Shown here in pieces: positions 28,249-40,173 of a stretch of DNA of 64,000 nt (positions are counted from its first letter, which is position 1; the number at the start of each line of letters is the position of its first letter). The notes below the pieces were generated by a model. The model saw nothing but the letters and a program-made list of their open reading frames with translations, ran no database searches and had not been told where the DNA came from. Made by a program: the position numbers and the translations under genes. The stretch is from NCBI GenBank assembly GCA_001592805.2, contig CP051142.1, positions 3,162,001 through 3,226,000 on the forward strand. Reading direction: 5' to 3'. This stretch comes from Peltaster fructicola. Taxonomy: Eukaryota > Ascomycota > Dothideomycetes.

Positions 28249-30357
28249 TCACATCAGACCTTGACCTTCTGCCTCGCCGAAGTAGACAACCAGTCGCCAG
28301 ACTTTCTTGACGAGACCTTCTGCGTCTTCATCCAAGATCTTCTCTAGCTGGGAGATGAGGTTCTCGGCTGTTGTCTGCTTGTTCAGTGCATTGATGACGA
28401 TATCGACCAGGAAGTCCTCCTGCACGCCGAGGAACTCGACCACCTTCTTCTCGACGAATGGTCTGATTTCGCGCTCGAGAAGTTCCGGACGAATGTAGCT
28501 CCATCTGACCTCCCAAGCAAACAATTTCTCAGCGTCGGTCGGAATCTCTGCGGCGAGTGCTTGTCGTGCTGCAGTACGTTCTTCATCTGTCATATCGGCT
28601 GGCGCGTGTGATGTGAGATCGGCCAGAGGAATAGCACGCAGCTCACGCTGACCAGACTCAGCAGCATCCTCTTCTTCTTCCAGGAGGCCAGCAACGTCCT
28701 TGATAGTTTTCGCAGGTTGTCCACCGGCCTTAGGACGACCAGGTCCACCGAGTGCGATTTTGAAGCCACCAGCGGCACCAATCTGCTTGGCAGCTGCAAG
28801 TTCAGCTCCAGTTTCAGCAAGAAAACGATCGGCGGCGCCTTTGCTCTCATCATCACGGCGACGTTCTTCCTCGTCCTCACGCTGCTGTAGTTGTCGGTCG
28901 CGATCGTCCTCTCGTGCTTCTCGATCACGTTGCACTGCTCGTTTGCGTGCCCAGCCGGAGCGATCGTAGTAGTACTCCTCGCGGCCGTGTCGGTCTTCCT
29001 CCTCATCGTTCCAGGTGCTGTAGCGACGCTCCATGGCTCCTTTGTGTCGATCGCGATCCCGCGTCTCGGCATCCTCTCTAGTTCGTTCGCGCTCCTGCGC
29101 AGCCATACGCTGACGCTCACGATTGATCCAGCGGCGCTCAGCGTCTGAGAACTGCTTGTCCAGCGCTGCAGCTCTCGCTGTCTGTCGACGATCCTCAAGT
29201 TCTGCATCAGGCGTATCAGAGTCATCCTCTGGTTGGGCATTCAATCCCACGAATGACACTCCATTGGCGTAATCCGAAGGTAATTGTACACCGCGATAAC
29301 TTTGCAAGCCTTTCGGACCCGACGGTGCTCCAGTAACACCAGATCGAGCACCGTTAGTGTTAGGTCCGGGTGATGCAAGACGATTGGATGGCCGTGCGAA
29401 CGATGCCTCAAGCTCTTCGTCCTGTCGCACTCGTTCTTGATCTCGTCTATTCGATCGATCGCGAAAGTTCTTAATCTCTTGTGCAACTGTTGCGCGCATC
29501 TCTGCAGGAATGTCAGCAAGCTCATCGTCCAGTGACGACACTGTGATGTCGACAACGGCGGCGGCCGCGTCCATGCCATCGCCAGCTTCACCATCTGCCA
29601 AAGCACTATTGTAGCCAAAGGCAGTCCCATTGCGCAGGCTTGCAAAGCATTGTGTGAGGTCCTCTTTTGCAGCTTCTAGGCGGAATTGACGTTCACCCTC
29701 TGGATCGTCTCGCTTGCTTGTCCATTCGACAATGTATTTTGAGCTCTGTTCATCAATCACAACCAGAAGCTTGGTCATTTGCATCTGCGCCTGCTCGCCC
29801 TCTGCTGCATCTTCAAGCACGATTTTGCCATCCTTGTACAGAGGTACTTCCATTCCATCACCAAACAGGTCTTTCGCGGTCTCCAGGGAGTCCACATCTG
29901 TGAATTCAGCAAAGCCAAATCTGCACTTCTTGTCGTTGACGTCTTTGGCTCGAGTCCATCGCCTGAGCTTGCCTGGGCCTGCACAGCCAAGGATGCTCTC
30001 GAGCGCTTCGTCAGGTGGCGCACTCTCACCTAGGCCTCCAATGAAGATTGTACGAGCCACTTCCTCTCTTGTAGGTGGTTGTGCTGCAAGCATGTTCTCG
30101 CGTATTTGCTGTCGATCGCGGTCCAAGTTTCGAGAACCTCCACTGTCAGCGCCCAGTCCAGCTCGATTGCGGTTGTCGTACCTGCCGCCTCGTGCCTCAT
30201 TGCCGTTGTCTAGGCCCATGCGAATGACTGGTGCGTTGAATTGCATGCCTGCGTTGCCTTGATACTGTGGTGCAAACCCGCCTTGGGGACCTGCGCCATT
30301 CGATCGTGCATTCTGATCAAAGCCGTAAGCTCCAGGCGCACCATATGGAAACGCCAT
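28249..30357 (-). CDS. RBM25-like splicing factor (RRM, RE/RD-rich, PWI)
   Basis: A single exon of 702 residues from ATG 30357 (MAFPYGAPGAYGFDQ). The order of parts is a Gly/Asn-rich N-terminus; an RRM at about 80-180 (RTIFIGGLGE, CRFGFAEF); an acidic middle; a long Arg/Asp/Glu-rich coiled-coil region (about 370-530); and a C-terminal PWI domain (ELLEREIRPFVEKKVVEFLG, ending WRLVVYFGEAEG). This is the layout of RBM25/Snu71-type proteins, U1-associated regulators of splice-site choice. The upstream ATG at 30375 adds only MLILFA. Its start faces the MRP21 start 199 bp away. Confidence 0.85.
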   Translation of the reverse strand: MAFPYGAPGAYGFDQNARSNGAGPQGGFAPQYQGNAGMQFNAPVIRMGLDNGNEARGGRYDNRNRAGLGADSGGSRNLDRDRQQIRENMLAAQPPTREEVARTIFIGGLGESAPPDEALESILGCAGPGKLRRWTRAKDVNDKKCRFGFAEFTDVDSLETAKDLFGDGMEVPLYKDGKIVLEDAAEGEQAQMQMTKLLVVIDEQSSKYIVEWTSKRDDPEGERQFRLEAAKEDLTQCFASLRNGTAFGYNSALADGEAGDGMDAAAAVVDITVSSLDDELADIPAEMRATVAQEIKNFRDRSNRRDQERVRQDEELEASFARPSNRLASPGPNTNGARSGVTGAPSGPKGLQSYRGVQLPSDYANGVSFVGLNAQPEDDSDTPDAELEDRRQTARAAALDKQFSDAERRWINRERQRMAAQERERTREDAETRDRDRHKGAMERRYSTWNDEEEDRHGREEYYYDRSGWARKRAVQRDREAREDDRDRQLQQREDEEERRRDDESKGAADRFLAETGAELAAAKQIGAAGGFKIALGGPGRPKAGGQPAKTIKDVAGLLEEEEDAAESGQRELRAIPLADLTSHAPADMTDEERTAARQALAAEIPTDAEKLFAWEVRWSYIRPELLEREIRPFVEKKVVEFLGVQEDFLVDIVINALNKQTTAENLISQLEKILDEDAEGLVKKVWRLVVYFGEAEGQGLM

Positions 30358-30556
30358 TGCGAACAAGATGAGCAAACTTGAGAATCGTGTAATGTTTTAG
30401 TCTGCGCAAGGCAAACCTAGAAATTGTGCTCGCGTCGTGTAGTGACTTTCGACAGAGCTTGGACCTTCCTGTACTCAAATTCCTCGATTCCGCGACCGCA
30501 TCCCCGAGACTGCCTTCTATCACTCACATCCACGACCGACGCATAGGTCCACCAAC

Positions 30557-31246
30557 ATGGATCTTTCCAAATGCGCACAGTGCGTTATGCGAATGACACG
30601 GCCCAATCACATTGCTGCACGGGAGTGCAATGTCTCCTTCGCCAAGCGCCAAAAGACTGCCACCAATGGCTCGTACAGCCTGCAACACAACCGAATGTTG
30701 AGCTCATCGAGTTCGAGGAATGCCGACGACTCACAATCAATTCCAAGACCAGACCAAAACGAGAAACCATCAATCAGTCTGTCAAAGATCTTCGAAGACG
30801 CAATGGAGCCTAGATCGAAGCCTGTCCAACGAACAACACCCAGACCAGACACATCATCCACAGCAAACTCCCTCATGGGCATGCTCGATGCATTCAAGAG
30901 TCGTCCAACGTCTGGTCCGCTGAACACGATAATGGACTCGCAAGGCAGGATGAGGAGGCCGATACCTGTGCAACTACAGCAGGCTCCATTTAAGCTTGGC
31001 CCAATGCTTGGCCGAACTATACAAGTGGATGAGTCGCGAGGCAGAGATGTTGGTGCAGCATTTCGAATGCTGGGAGCTTTGACAAGGAGGAACTCAATAG
31101 CACGAGACTCTATGGCTCAGCGGTTTCACGAACGACCTGGACTCAAGAGGAAGAGACTGAAGAGTCAGAGGTATCGTGCCAGGTTCAAGGCTGCTTTCCA
31201 GGATATGGTCACGCGTGTACATACCATGAGGAAGATGGGCTGGTAA
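30557..31246 (+). CDS. MRP21: Mitochondrial small ribosomal subunit protein bS21m (Mrp21)
   Basis: A single exon of 229 residues. The C-terminal 75 residues are the bS21 domain: GRTIQVDESRGRDVGAAF, then QRFHERPGLKRKRLKSQRYR, ending VHTMRKMGW, as in fungal Mrp21. The N-terminal 150 residues are Ser/Pro-rich and include a basic region suited to mitochondrial import. It belongs to the 37S mitoribosome subunit. It is divergent from the RBM25-like gene and convergent with the SRP receptor gene, whose stop is 97 bp away. Confidence 0.87.
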   Translation: MDLSKCAQCVMRMTRPNHIAARECNVSFAKRQKTATNGSYSLQHNRMLSSSSSRNADDSQSIPRPDQNEKPSISLSKIFEDAMEPRSKPVQRTTPRPDTSSTANSLMGMLDAFKSRPTSGPLNTIMDSQGRMRRPIPVQLQQAPFKLGPMLGRTIQVDESRGRDVGAAFRMLGALTRRNSIARDSMAQRFHERPGLKRKRLKSQRYRARFKAAFQDMVTRVHTMRKMGW

Positions 31247-31342
31247 TGCAGAAAGCCTACGATGCAGTGAGGGCTTGCCTAATGCTTTTGCTGGCGTAGT
31301 CAGATACATTACACCATCCAGCTATATCACTGTACACAATGA

Positions 31343-32280
31343 TCACAGCTGCTGTCCGATCCACACCCACCAGTCCTGAGTGTTTCCAGCTTTGCCATTC
31401 TCGCCCTTGACACTGCCTGCTAGAACAGCAACTTCTATACCGTGCTCTTCCATTTGTGCAAGTGTGAAGTGCTTCGAGTCAAATTCTCCAAGCCAGTGTT
31501 GTTCCTCGTCGTCAGCATCTTCGCCGTCCATGCCTATGCCACTGTCCAACACGCCTTTGCTCCTCGTCAGTCTGATCTTAGTGATCTCGTCTTCGAGCTT
31601 CTTCTGAACCATTGTCAACGGCAGCGAGGTGAAGACATCCTGTTTGTTGGCGAGTATGAGCACGGGAATGCTCTGCGGTTCTTTAGTCGTCTTGCTGAGG
31701 GTGTGTCTCTTCTGTAACATAAGCAATACGTCGTACAGGTACTCCGCAGTCTCTGTGAGTCCAGCTGCGGAGCTGATTGCAGCACTGTCGACCACAAAGA
31801 GTAGGCCTTTCAGAGCCGGCGTGGACGTCAAGGACGTGGTTGCATGTTGACGAAGCTTGCCATGACCGGGAGTGTCTATGAGCAGAAACTTTGGTTGTGT
31901 TCGGCTGGAGGTATCGTTCACAGATCGATATTGATCGTCCGAAGTGCTGACTTCACTTAAGAGCTGGCATTGTACTGATTGAGGTTCCTGGCTAGTCTGT
32001 GTGGGCAATAATGTACCGCTGGAGAACTGCGACGGTCAGCTGGCTGCTTTTTGGCTACAGATGAGACCCGGCCTACCAAGGTGAGAAGTGTCGTCTTTCC
32101 AGCACCGCTGGGGCCGATGAGTAAGAATGCAGGAAGCACGGCCGACGCTGCTTTTCGGTAGAGGTAGAAGTGGATGAGGACGGGCAATAGCAGGCTGACT
32201 AGCAACGTCACAGCGATTGCAGAAGCAGTCGGCGAGAATGACCACGTCAACCAGTCTTTGAGAGTATCTGAGCCTGCCAT
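31343..32280 (-). CDS. SRP102: Signal recognition particle receptor subunit beta
   Basis: Exons 32077-32280 and 31343-32026 (50-nt intron GTAGGC...CGCAG) give 295 residues. A membrane anchor lies near the N-terminus (ASAIAVTLLVSLLLPVLIHFY). The small-GTPase motifs follow in order: P-loop LLIGPSGAGKTTLLTL, switch region PTQTSQEPQSVQ, G3 FLLIDTPGHGKLR and G4 ILANKQDV. SR-beta anchors the SRP receptor in the ER membrane and couples GTP state to ribosome docking. Splicing restores LTL-FSSGTLLPTQTSQ; without it the first exon runs into a stop. In-frame ATGs at 32295 and 32331 are alternative starts. Confidence 0.88.
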
Positions 32281-32987
32281 AGTCGTTGCTGGCATCACTG
32301 CCGAGTCATGCGCAATTGGCAGAGAGCACAAATGGCGAAGAACGCTGACTCCACATGTTCGGCCCGCAAACTATGGCGCAGACGGAAGGAACCCAATCTG
32401 ATCAACTGACGACACAGAGTTTCAGGTAGGATTTGGTTCTGTGCGACGACAGTCCTTGGTCATGCAAGTACATGTTTCACAGGCAGCCTTGACACGGCAG
32501 ACCCGCGATGCCAGGGCTGCAATGCATCATGTTGGTGAGTGAACCTCCTCAATACAAGTCAAATGGACCTTCCTGCGCAATCTGGGGCCACCCGAAATGG
32601 CATACACACAGCAGGCCTGGAATCCATCTTGTCGATGCTTACCCATCATACCCGCTCTTTCGCAACCAGTGTTGCAACAGCGCAGGGGTAGATCACTTTG
32701 CCTTTTATCCTCATTATCGTCTCTAGATCCCTTTGGCTTTGATCAACCGTTGAGGATCTCTTCACCCGAGAAGTCGTCCCAGTGGTGCCGTCTATCACAG
32801 TATGCTGGTAATGATGTCCTTGCGCCTAGTGGTGTGCCGTTGTTACATGTTGTTAGGAAAGTTTGTGTGAGGTAGTGTTGACGAGCGATGAGCAGTTTGT
32901 ATTGCTTGTTCGTGCGTGGTGATGACAAACGCAACAATAGCGATACAAAAGAGAGTCTCCGTTCCGTCATTCCAATGATCAGTCTCG
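32281..32987. other. Intergenic region
   Basis: This lies upstream of SRP102 and downstream of the NDT80-family gene. Only short ORFs are present and none is supportable. It probably holds the SRP102 promoter and the long 3' end of the transcription-factor gene. Confidence 0.45.
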
Positions 32988-35702
32988 TCAGAAACGTGCT
33001 TGTAGATCGGGAAAGTAACCTCGACTTGTGTCTACGCCTTGGAACCGACCACAGTTGTTGACTTCGTACTGAGCACCAGCTATGGCATCGCTGTACTCAG
33101 CCTTGACAGCGTAGTGTTTGGGATCGTTCAGGTATCGAGCGTTGCCGTCTAATTTGGTAAGTGGTGGCAGCATGCTACCATTTTGATGCACGTTCTCGTA
33201 GAGAGTGCTAGGGTAGTAGGAGTATCCTTCGTCTGGAAGTGTTAGTAAGGAATGAAATGTGATTGCAGACGACTTACGCTCATGCAGCGCTAGACGCTCA
33301 GCTTCTGACATGACAGAGTCAGCTTGATAGGTTGTTTCCATTGGACCCTCTTCCAGGCTAGAACCACTGCTGTCCGACTGACTACCATGGTCCGAGTACT
33401 GAAGATCGTTTCTTCTGTAAGGATTGGTGTTACCGTAGACATTGGTGAGGCCGCGAAATCCGCCAGCATTCATGCTGCCATACGATGCGCCTCCCGACCC
33501 GTAGCCAACGCTGCCGGCACTACCACGACCACTGACGCCATGAGGACCCTCTCCCTTCTCGTTCGAGTAGTGGCTAGGAGAACGACCTCGAACGACGATC
33601 TTCTCACTCACTCGCTGAGCAACCTTGATCCAAGAAGGGTTCTCACTACCCTCTTTGCGGATGTCTGCGTATAGCTCGACGATGAGGTGAAAGTACTGCT
33701 GAGTTGCGCGGCGCTTGCCGTTGTTTGCTGTAGCTTGTTTGAACTGGACACGTTCGAAAGTGTGCGTGGTCCCTTGCCCGCCAAGCAAAGGCGTTTGTCC
33801 TGGAGCTCCGTATGCATACTGCGTGGAACCGTCTTGAGCAGCACCAGGTTGGGCATCGGCCTCGGGAATGTGCTGCAATGGCAGATATGGTCCAGGAAGC
33901 TGGCCTACATTGTGGTATGAGGTAAGGCCAACTTGATAGTGTGGGTGCATGCTCTGGTCGGCCCGGCCGGTGCAGGGCGTTGGTGCAACCTTGCAGATGT
34001 CGATCTTGGTCTTGGGACCAGCATCACGTTTGGGAGTGTGCTGAACTAGTTCGATGTTCTTACCATCCTTGCCGTCGACCGCAGCGCTGAGTCGCATTCC
34101 CATGGCTTGGACCTGCTCGAGAACGTTGTTCCGACGGATCGTTATCCGGCCGTTGCTGACATTGGGTCTGAGCTCGAAACTACAAGCAACGGAGAAGTAG
34201 TTTCTTCGATAACATGTCCATCTCTTTTCTGGTTGTGGCGCCTGGAAGAACCCTTTCTCGACTTTGGCAGAGATCTTCGGTACCAGGAGTTGTCCATCGC
34301 AATTCATGTCGACTAATGCTTCAAGGTCCGACCAAGGGAAGTTGGCACATTCCACCGCTGTAGTACCATAGCTGTGTTGGCTGGTGTTGGCCATGTGGCT
34401 TGTCGAGTACGGCGAGCCTCCTGGAGACAATGACAACTGAGCTGTGGCTTGGATGACGCTGCGAGGTGTTTCGGGGTAGTTGTAGTTTGGGAAACCGGCG
34501 CTAGACAGTGGAGTTCGTGACAAGTATGGTGTCGATGATCCGTGTAGGGTGTCTCGGTCGGAAGCATTCGTCAGACCGGACAGTGACGAACGTGTTGGAG
34601 GCGGTAGCATCGATTGAGTCGAGTTGTCAAGCCTATCGAGGTGTGTCAGTGAGGTCCAATATGGCGTGCATAGCATAGGTGGCACATAGAGGTGGTACGC
34701 ACATAGAAGAACTTCGCGCACCAGAATAGGTGGATTGCACAAAACCCTGTGGTAGTTGCACAGCAGCAGGGAACTGTTGGATGCTTGTGTAATGATGAGA
34801 GCCAGGATAGCTTGTGTAAGCCAAGGATGAGGCTGCAGATGATGGAGACGTTGAGATCGAGCCCGAACTGGACTCCGTGAAGTTGCCGGTAGGTTGGTAA
34901 CTATCCAGAGATTAGTAGATGTTCTGTATTGCGATGAGACTTGGGCATCGTGGGTCGAGATTCTATTCTCAGTGACTCGTTGCCATCATATTGAGTTGAG
35001 ATGATCAAAATCAATCCGAATGAGAGGGTGCTGTGACGGGATAGAGTCTGGTACTGAGTTCCGTGAGTGTGGTCTTTGCTACTCTTGGTGCTGACGACTC
35101 ACTGCCCCAGTGCGAGAGGCAGAGGATCACGCCTGTGCACTGCATCACGGTAGGTGTGCATGCAAGAGGGGGTTTGACAGGCTTGTAGCCCGTTCGAAAG
35201 GTATGGACCAATGAATGAGCTGTACGTACCTGCCAGCGTCTCCGACAGCCCTGTCCGTGACGAATCGAGTGGTGCCGTTTGACTGTGATGCAGCAAAATG
35301 ATAAGAGCTTGGCAAATGCTGGCCTAAGGTGTTGTCTCTGCGGATGGTGTCGACTACAGCGTGCTGGTTGTAGGATTCCTGGCTCGGAGTTTGTCCACAG
35401 TGGTCTGCACAACCGGTCTCGATCGGTAAGCCACTGTAGTCTGGGTGTATTGGAAGTTGGTGTTGAAGTAGAGTTCCTGTTCACACAAAGCGCGTCAGTG
35501 GTGATTCTCAAAGTCTGCAACGTGATCGACTCGGTTATCTGCAAAGACCAGAATGAGGTTATTGTCATCGTAATACGATGTTTGGCAACAGTGCCCATCG
35601 CAATACCGATGTCAAGAAGTAAGGAGGACCTTTGCAATGCTGACGGTTGAAGAGGTTCATCGAAGATGCGATCGCCATACCTTGTTCCATTCTCAGTACC
35701 AT
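32988..35702 (-). CDS. NDT80/PhoG-like DNA-binding transcription factor (VIB-1/XprG type)
   Basis: Five exons give 688 residues: 35681-35702, 35230-35476, 34703-34900, 33278-34632 and 32988-33232. All phases match. The NDT80 DNA-binding fold is clear: KISAKVEKGFFQAPQPEKRW, TCYRRNYFSVACSFEL, IELVQHTPKRDAGP, HTFERVQFKQATANNGKRRA, QQYFHLIVELYADI and VVRGRSPSHYSNE. This pattern is closest to the VIB-1/XprG branch, which controls secreted proteases, carbon starvation and heterokaryon incompatibility, but I cannot exclude another NDT80 paralogue. The N-terminus is Ser/Tyr/Gln-rich. Introns 1 (204 nt) and 2 (329 nt) are far longer than any other intron here. The tiny first exon (MVLRMEQ) was set by phase and donor, so the start is moderately sure. 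Confidence 0.82.
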
Positions 35703-38700
35703 ATCGTGGGAAGCTTTAACAACTCCTCACAATATATACTGCTGGACTGTAAGTGATACAGTTTGGTGAATTGCTGCCGCTAGTTGTGCCGATCAATGTT
35801 CAGGTAGGTTTCAACCCGGTTTCGAGATAAGGTCACGCTTCGGCTCTCGCTTGTCGCTTGTAGGTACTGGTATCAAGCAAGGCTCGCGATACTGATCGAT
35901 CGTCTGTTGTTGGCGTGAAGCTAATGCAGCATTCGCAGGAAGATGGCGTCAATTTGGAAGCGGCGCTCCAAGCTTATAGTTACTTGTGTGGTTGTTCGAT
36001 GTGATTAATATGCGCGAGCTGCGGAGACCTTTGCTCTCTTGTCGTTGCGTAAACTTTTTGAGGTTGTGGAAGAACTACAGCGGTTGATCAGTTGCTGACA
36101 GCTTGAGGAAGAAGTCGCGTCAAGAAGCGGGAGCTGCACCTGCCACATCAAGATTGATATTTATCAACCTTCAACGCGTCCAGATCGCTCGCTCGCACAA
36201 AGACGTAGGACACACCTCGAATGCTGTCGTGTGATTGCCGGTCGTCTTCTATGTTTGCTGTCGATAGCCGGTCGAGTCTGCAGGAAGCCAAGGCAACAAT
36301 TATCGAAGGCCTCGAGGAAAACAGTTCGCAGCAGAGAGAACGAATGAATAGTCGAATCCGCAGACGGTCGACTAGGGAGCTTTCGAAATGTTTGCTAATG
36401 GCAAGGATTCTAGCCGGTATGCATCAGCCAGCATTCGATACCAATCTCTCTGCCCAAGCTGGGAAGTACTCACCACCAAGAAGATCGCAGTGCAAACACT
36501 TCGAGCACAGATCATTGAACAGAAAGAAGTCGGAACATCAGAGCATAAGAGATGATCTCTGCGAAGGAAGGGAGAAGTCCAGTCTCGATTGATGATAGTA
36601 GTCAGTGGATGAACCGGGTTTGTCTCTTTGGATAACCTTGACCAACAACAAGCGCAACTCATGGACGGGGATATGAGTGCATCATGACAGGTAGGGATGG
36701 CTTGTCTTGTACTTTGCTCTCACTGATTTATCCAAAGAAAGAGCCCCGACCTTGGCCGAGTGCAGAATAGCAGAAAGCAGAGAGCACAGCTTTCTTAGAC
36801 TGGCGACGCATCTATTACCGACTGCCTGGATGAGCGTCAGCCTCGTAATCGAACTGTCCTCTCAAAAGCTAGGGGAGGTGACCCTTACAAGAAAGCAGCA
36901 GATCGAGAGGAAGGCTGCTGCCGGTATGGGATGAGCTGTATGGCTCGTCCTCGTGTCTTTGCTTTGGGCGGCAGTGGACTCCCACGGACCAAGAAAGAAT
37001 GCTGAGCGCAGCAGTAAAGAGACGACATGGAGCGTGCTACGCATCAAGCCGCTCGCTGATGATGACAGCTCAATCGTACACTTCCCGCCTGCTTGACCAA
37101 CGTAAGAATGCTGGCATCAAGCAAGACGCAACGCACGGCCGATGCGATCGACGCCAACAAGACTGGGCCCAGCACACTCAACGAGGTCCATCCTAGCTGA
37201 AGAGAATCAGTTTTTCGAGCATCCTGGTAACTCTGCCGCATCCCATAGGCTCGCCGTCTCTGGGCACACAACCTCGGGGAGGTAGACAGTGTTGCTGGAC
37301 AGTGGTTCCCAATCAACGAATGACTGGACCTTCCCTCCCAAGTTTGAGCCTTCTTCGCTGATCATATGGTGAGTGAGCGCATATGCGTGGAATCGCTCAT
37401 GGGACGTGCATCCAGCAATCCTCGCCTTGGTATCCTGCCGCCCTCGATTAGGCTGAGTACCGGAGCCTGGCAAAGCTTTCAGCCACTCAACGCAACGCGC
37501 CGACGGTCCAGCTGCATATTGAGAAGGTCCACTCAAAACGTTGCCGCCCCCGCTGATGTGCCGGGACAACATGTCACAAAACACAAGAGGCTTTGCGCTG
37601 CCAGGCTTGTGAGAGAAACGTCACGCGAGATCCTAGGAGCGGCAGACTGGTGACATACCCATCCTGTTTTGCTCTCTGGTATCGTCTACTGCTTGCAGAG
37701 TGACGCAACGACCGATGAGGGAGAAAAAGGAGCCAGGTAACGTCACCTTGCAAGCCTGCTCTCCTAGGGACGTGTCAGATCGATATGTTCTCGCAGTGTG
37801 GCTGCAATGTAGTCGGCCATAACGCAATGCAGCTGATAAACTTCTCCTTGCATAGCAAACGATGCATGCAAGCTGGAAGAAGGGTGTGCAAGGCTTTTCT
37901 GGCGCCTGGTGAGGTTTTCTGCACAGGCGTTTGCACTAAATGACGGAACGGCATCTCCCAGCAAGCAATAAAGAAAACTAGGAACGACATGTTCATCTCT
38001 ACCCGATGAACTTGACTCGACCACACCATCACCAAGAGCTTTGACTACTTCTCTCTCGCTTCTAGCAGCATTCCACAACAGTGCTAGCATGGATATACTT
38101 AGAAAGGTCAATAGCAGGGCTCAGCAAGCAAAGCATGCCTCTCTCACACTTCCAGCTTTTGTTCCAGGTCCGGTACAGTACTTGTCGACCGATGCAATCA
38201 CCGTGAGATGACTGGTCACCGAGTTTACAGTTCCATTCCATGGCCGGGGAAGTGCAGGTCGAACGCCATGCACAACGCGTGCCATCAACCGAACACCTAT
38301 CACAGGTTTTGAGACACAAGGTCGAGATGATGAGAAGCTGCCCACGTATCAGTAAAGAGATACTGGTTCCGACTACCCATCCACTCGCCTACGCCATGCA
38401 TCACATGAGTGTGTGTCCTGATACCGACAGACTGAATCACTCAGTGGAGTCGCAGAATCGTTATTCACAGACTATCGGCTCGCTGCAGCGCTTCGTTGTC
38501 ATGTCATGAGACGAAATGAGCTCACCGCCACTCGAGCCTGCATAACAGTGCGATAATGTGTCTCGGCTCATGACGACGGCGACGACGACGACTGCCACCA
38601 GTACTCACGTGAGCCTCCACACTGCTGGTCGATTTTCAACAGCTTCATTGGAACACTCAACGCCCTGTCCCTCTGCGGCAATTGTCTCTTGCCATGGGGC

Positions 38701-40173
38701 TAAGCAGAGCATCATGCACGCCAAGACCAGGCTTCTGTATAGCAACGAACCGACCGGCAAACCCCTTCGCTACTTGATACTTGTCTCCTCAAAAGCAGCT
38801 ACATGTACCCGGACAGATCATCCCTAACCAGTCTGTTGGGAAATTACAGCCATTATGCGTGTGAAGATTCACAGGGTCCTGAACTCTAATCTATGAAGCA
38901 GACCCATGGCGCAATATGCAATGGAGGTCCAGCCACCACACGACTGGTAGAAGTGAGAGCATGATTGCTTCACTTCGACACGTACGCGAGCCGACTCAGA
39001 CACTACCGTTCGCGACGGATGAATACTTGGGAAACGACTCGGCATCAAACGTGACGACGAAGCATTACTCGGTACATCTTGCTTCCAGCCTCAGCCTCGC
39101 GATCCCATGGCTTTGATGATCGTCTTAACAGCTTGGGATCGATTGAACATTAGTCGTCTGACAATCGCCAGTAATCACGCACTGCAGTAGCGCCATTAAC
39201 CATCGTCTCGGCCAGCTCGAGACTTCTATCCATCTCGACAACCGACGAGTATGTCCGCAACGATTCTCTACAGAAACGAACCCACGGTCGGTGGCGCATA
39301 GCGAGTCGATCTTCTGCGTCCCACACGTGTAACGGTTCACGTACCTGCGCTTAACATCTCCTGACTAGGTTGTCTATGTCGATCTATCGACGTCAAAGAT
39401 CAGTTGTGCCTATGCTGGTGTGTCAACCTCGAAGGGCTAGAGAGCGACCAAGATTGTGAATGAAGTTGGCCAGTTGCGGTCTGCCTTGGCGGTTGAACAT
39501 TCACTTCATGCTGACAAGCGTCTCAACCAAATCAGCATCTTCTCTGACATATGTATATGTGCTGCACAAGCATGACCTCCAGTGTCGTACACTTTTCAGT
39601 AAGTTGTCAGCTGATCAATACAGGCTGTCACTTCTGGACACGAGATCAACCAGCACAACATTTTCCTGCGTAGCATATGGCGTTCGTTCACAGCATTGTG
39701 ACCAGTGGTTTCGATCACACGCTCAGGCTGTGCACGCAGATAGTGACACTGCATGTCGCTATGCAATTTCGCCTGGCCGATGTCGATGTCGATGCATGAT
39801 CTGCATCTTTACAAACTCGGTCAAGGACTTGGGACGACCATCTACTGTTGTAGACGAGATGCACGGTATGACAGCATATATCACTCGCCCGATTCCAGAC
39901 TATTGAATGCCTTGGAGGCGAGAACGTTTGGCAAAGGTTTGCCGATCGGCGGACATTTGACTCGACGACTTGTTTAGCAAGAGTTGAGGAGCTGCTTTAT
40001 GTCAGTGCATGACTGTGCAGCTACTGATTCGCCAAGTGTATGCCCGTCGCGGTGTTGTGCGAGACTGGGTTGGGGACGAGAGTATGCTACAGGCATGATC
40101 AGATTCAGGTAGACGATGTGCTCTGCGGCGTTTCGATGAGTTTGTACTGGAGAAATGCTCATGGTCGATGTGA
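35703..40173. other. Largest gene-poor block (4.5 kb)
   Basis: This lies between the NDT80-family gene and BBC1. All ORFs are under 150 codons, on both strands, and none has a recognisable family. The best are two minus-strand ORFs, 37764-38111 (hydrophobic N-terminus, SMLALLWNAARS) and 37207-37584 (Cys-containing). They could be exons of a small secreted protein, but I found no convincing splice join between them. No repeats, transposase fragments or AT-rich RIP-like sequence are seen. The half next to the factor probably contains its promoter and leader. Confidence 0.5.

Noticed and set aside
35703-40173. Transposon remnant or RIP-mutated block
   Set aside because: Base composition is like the rest of the window, and I see no terminal repeats or transposase or reverse-transcriptase fragments.
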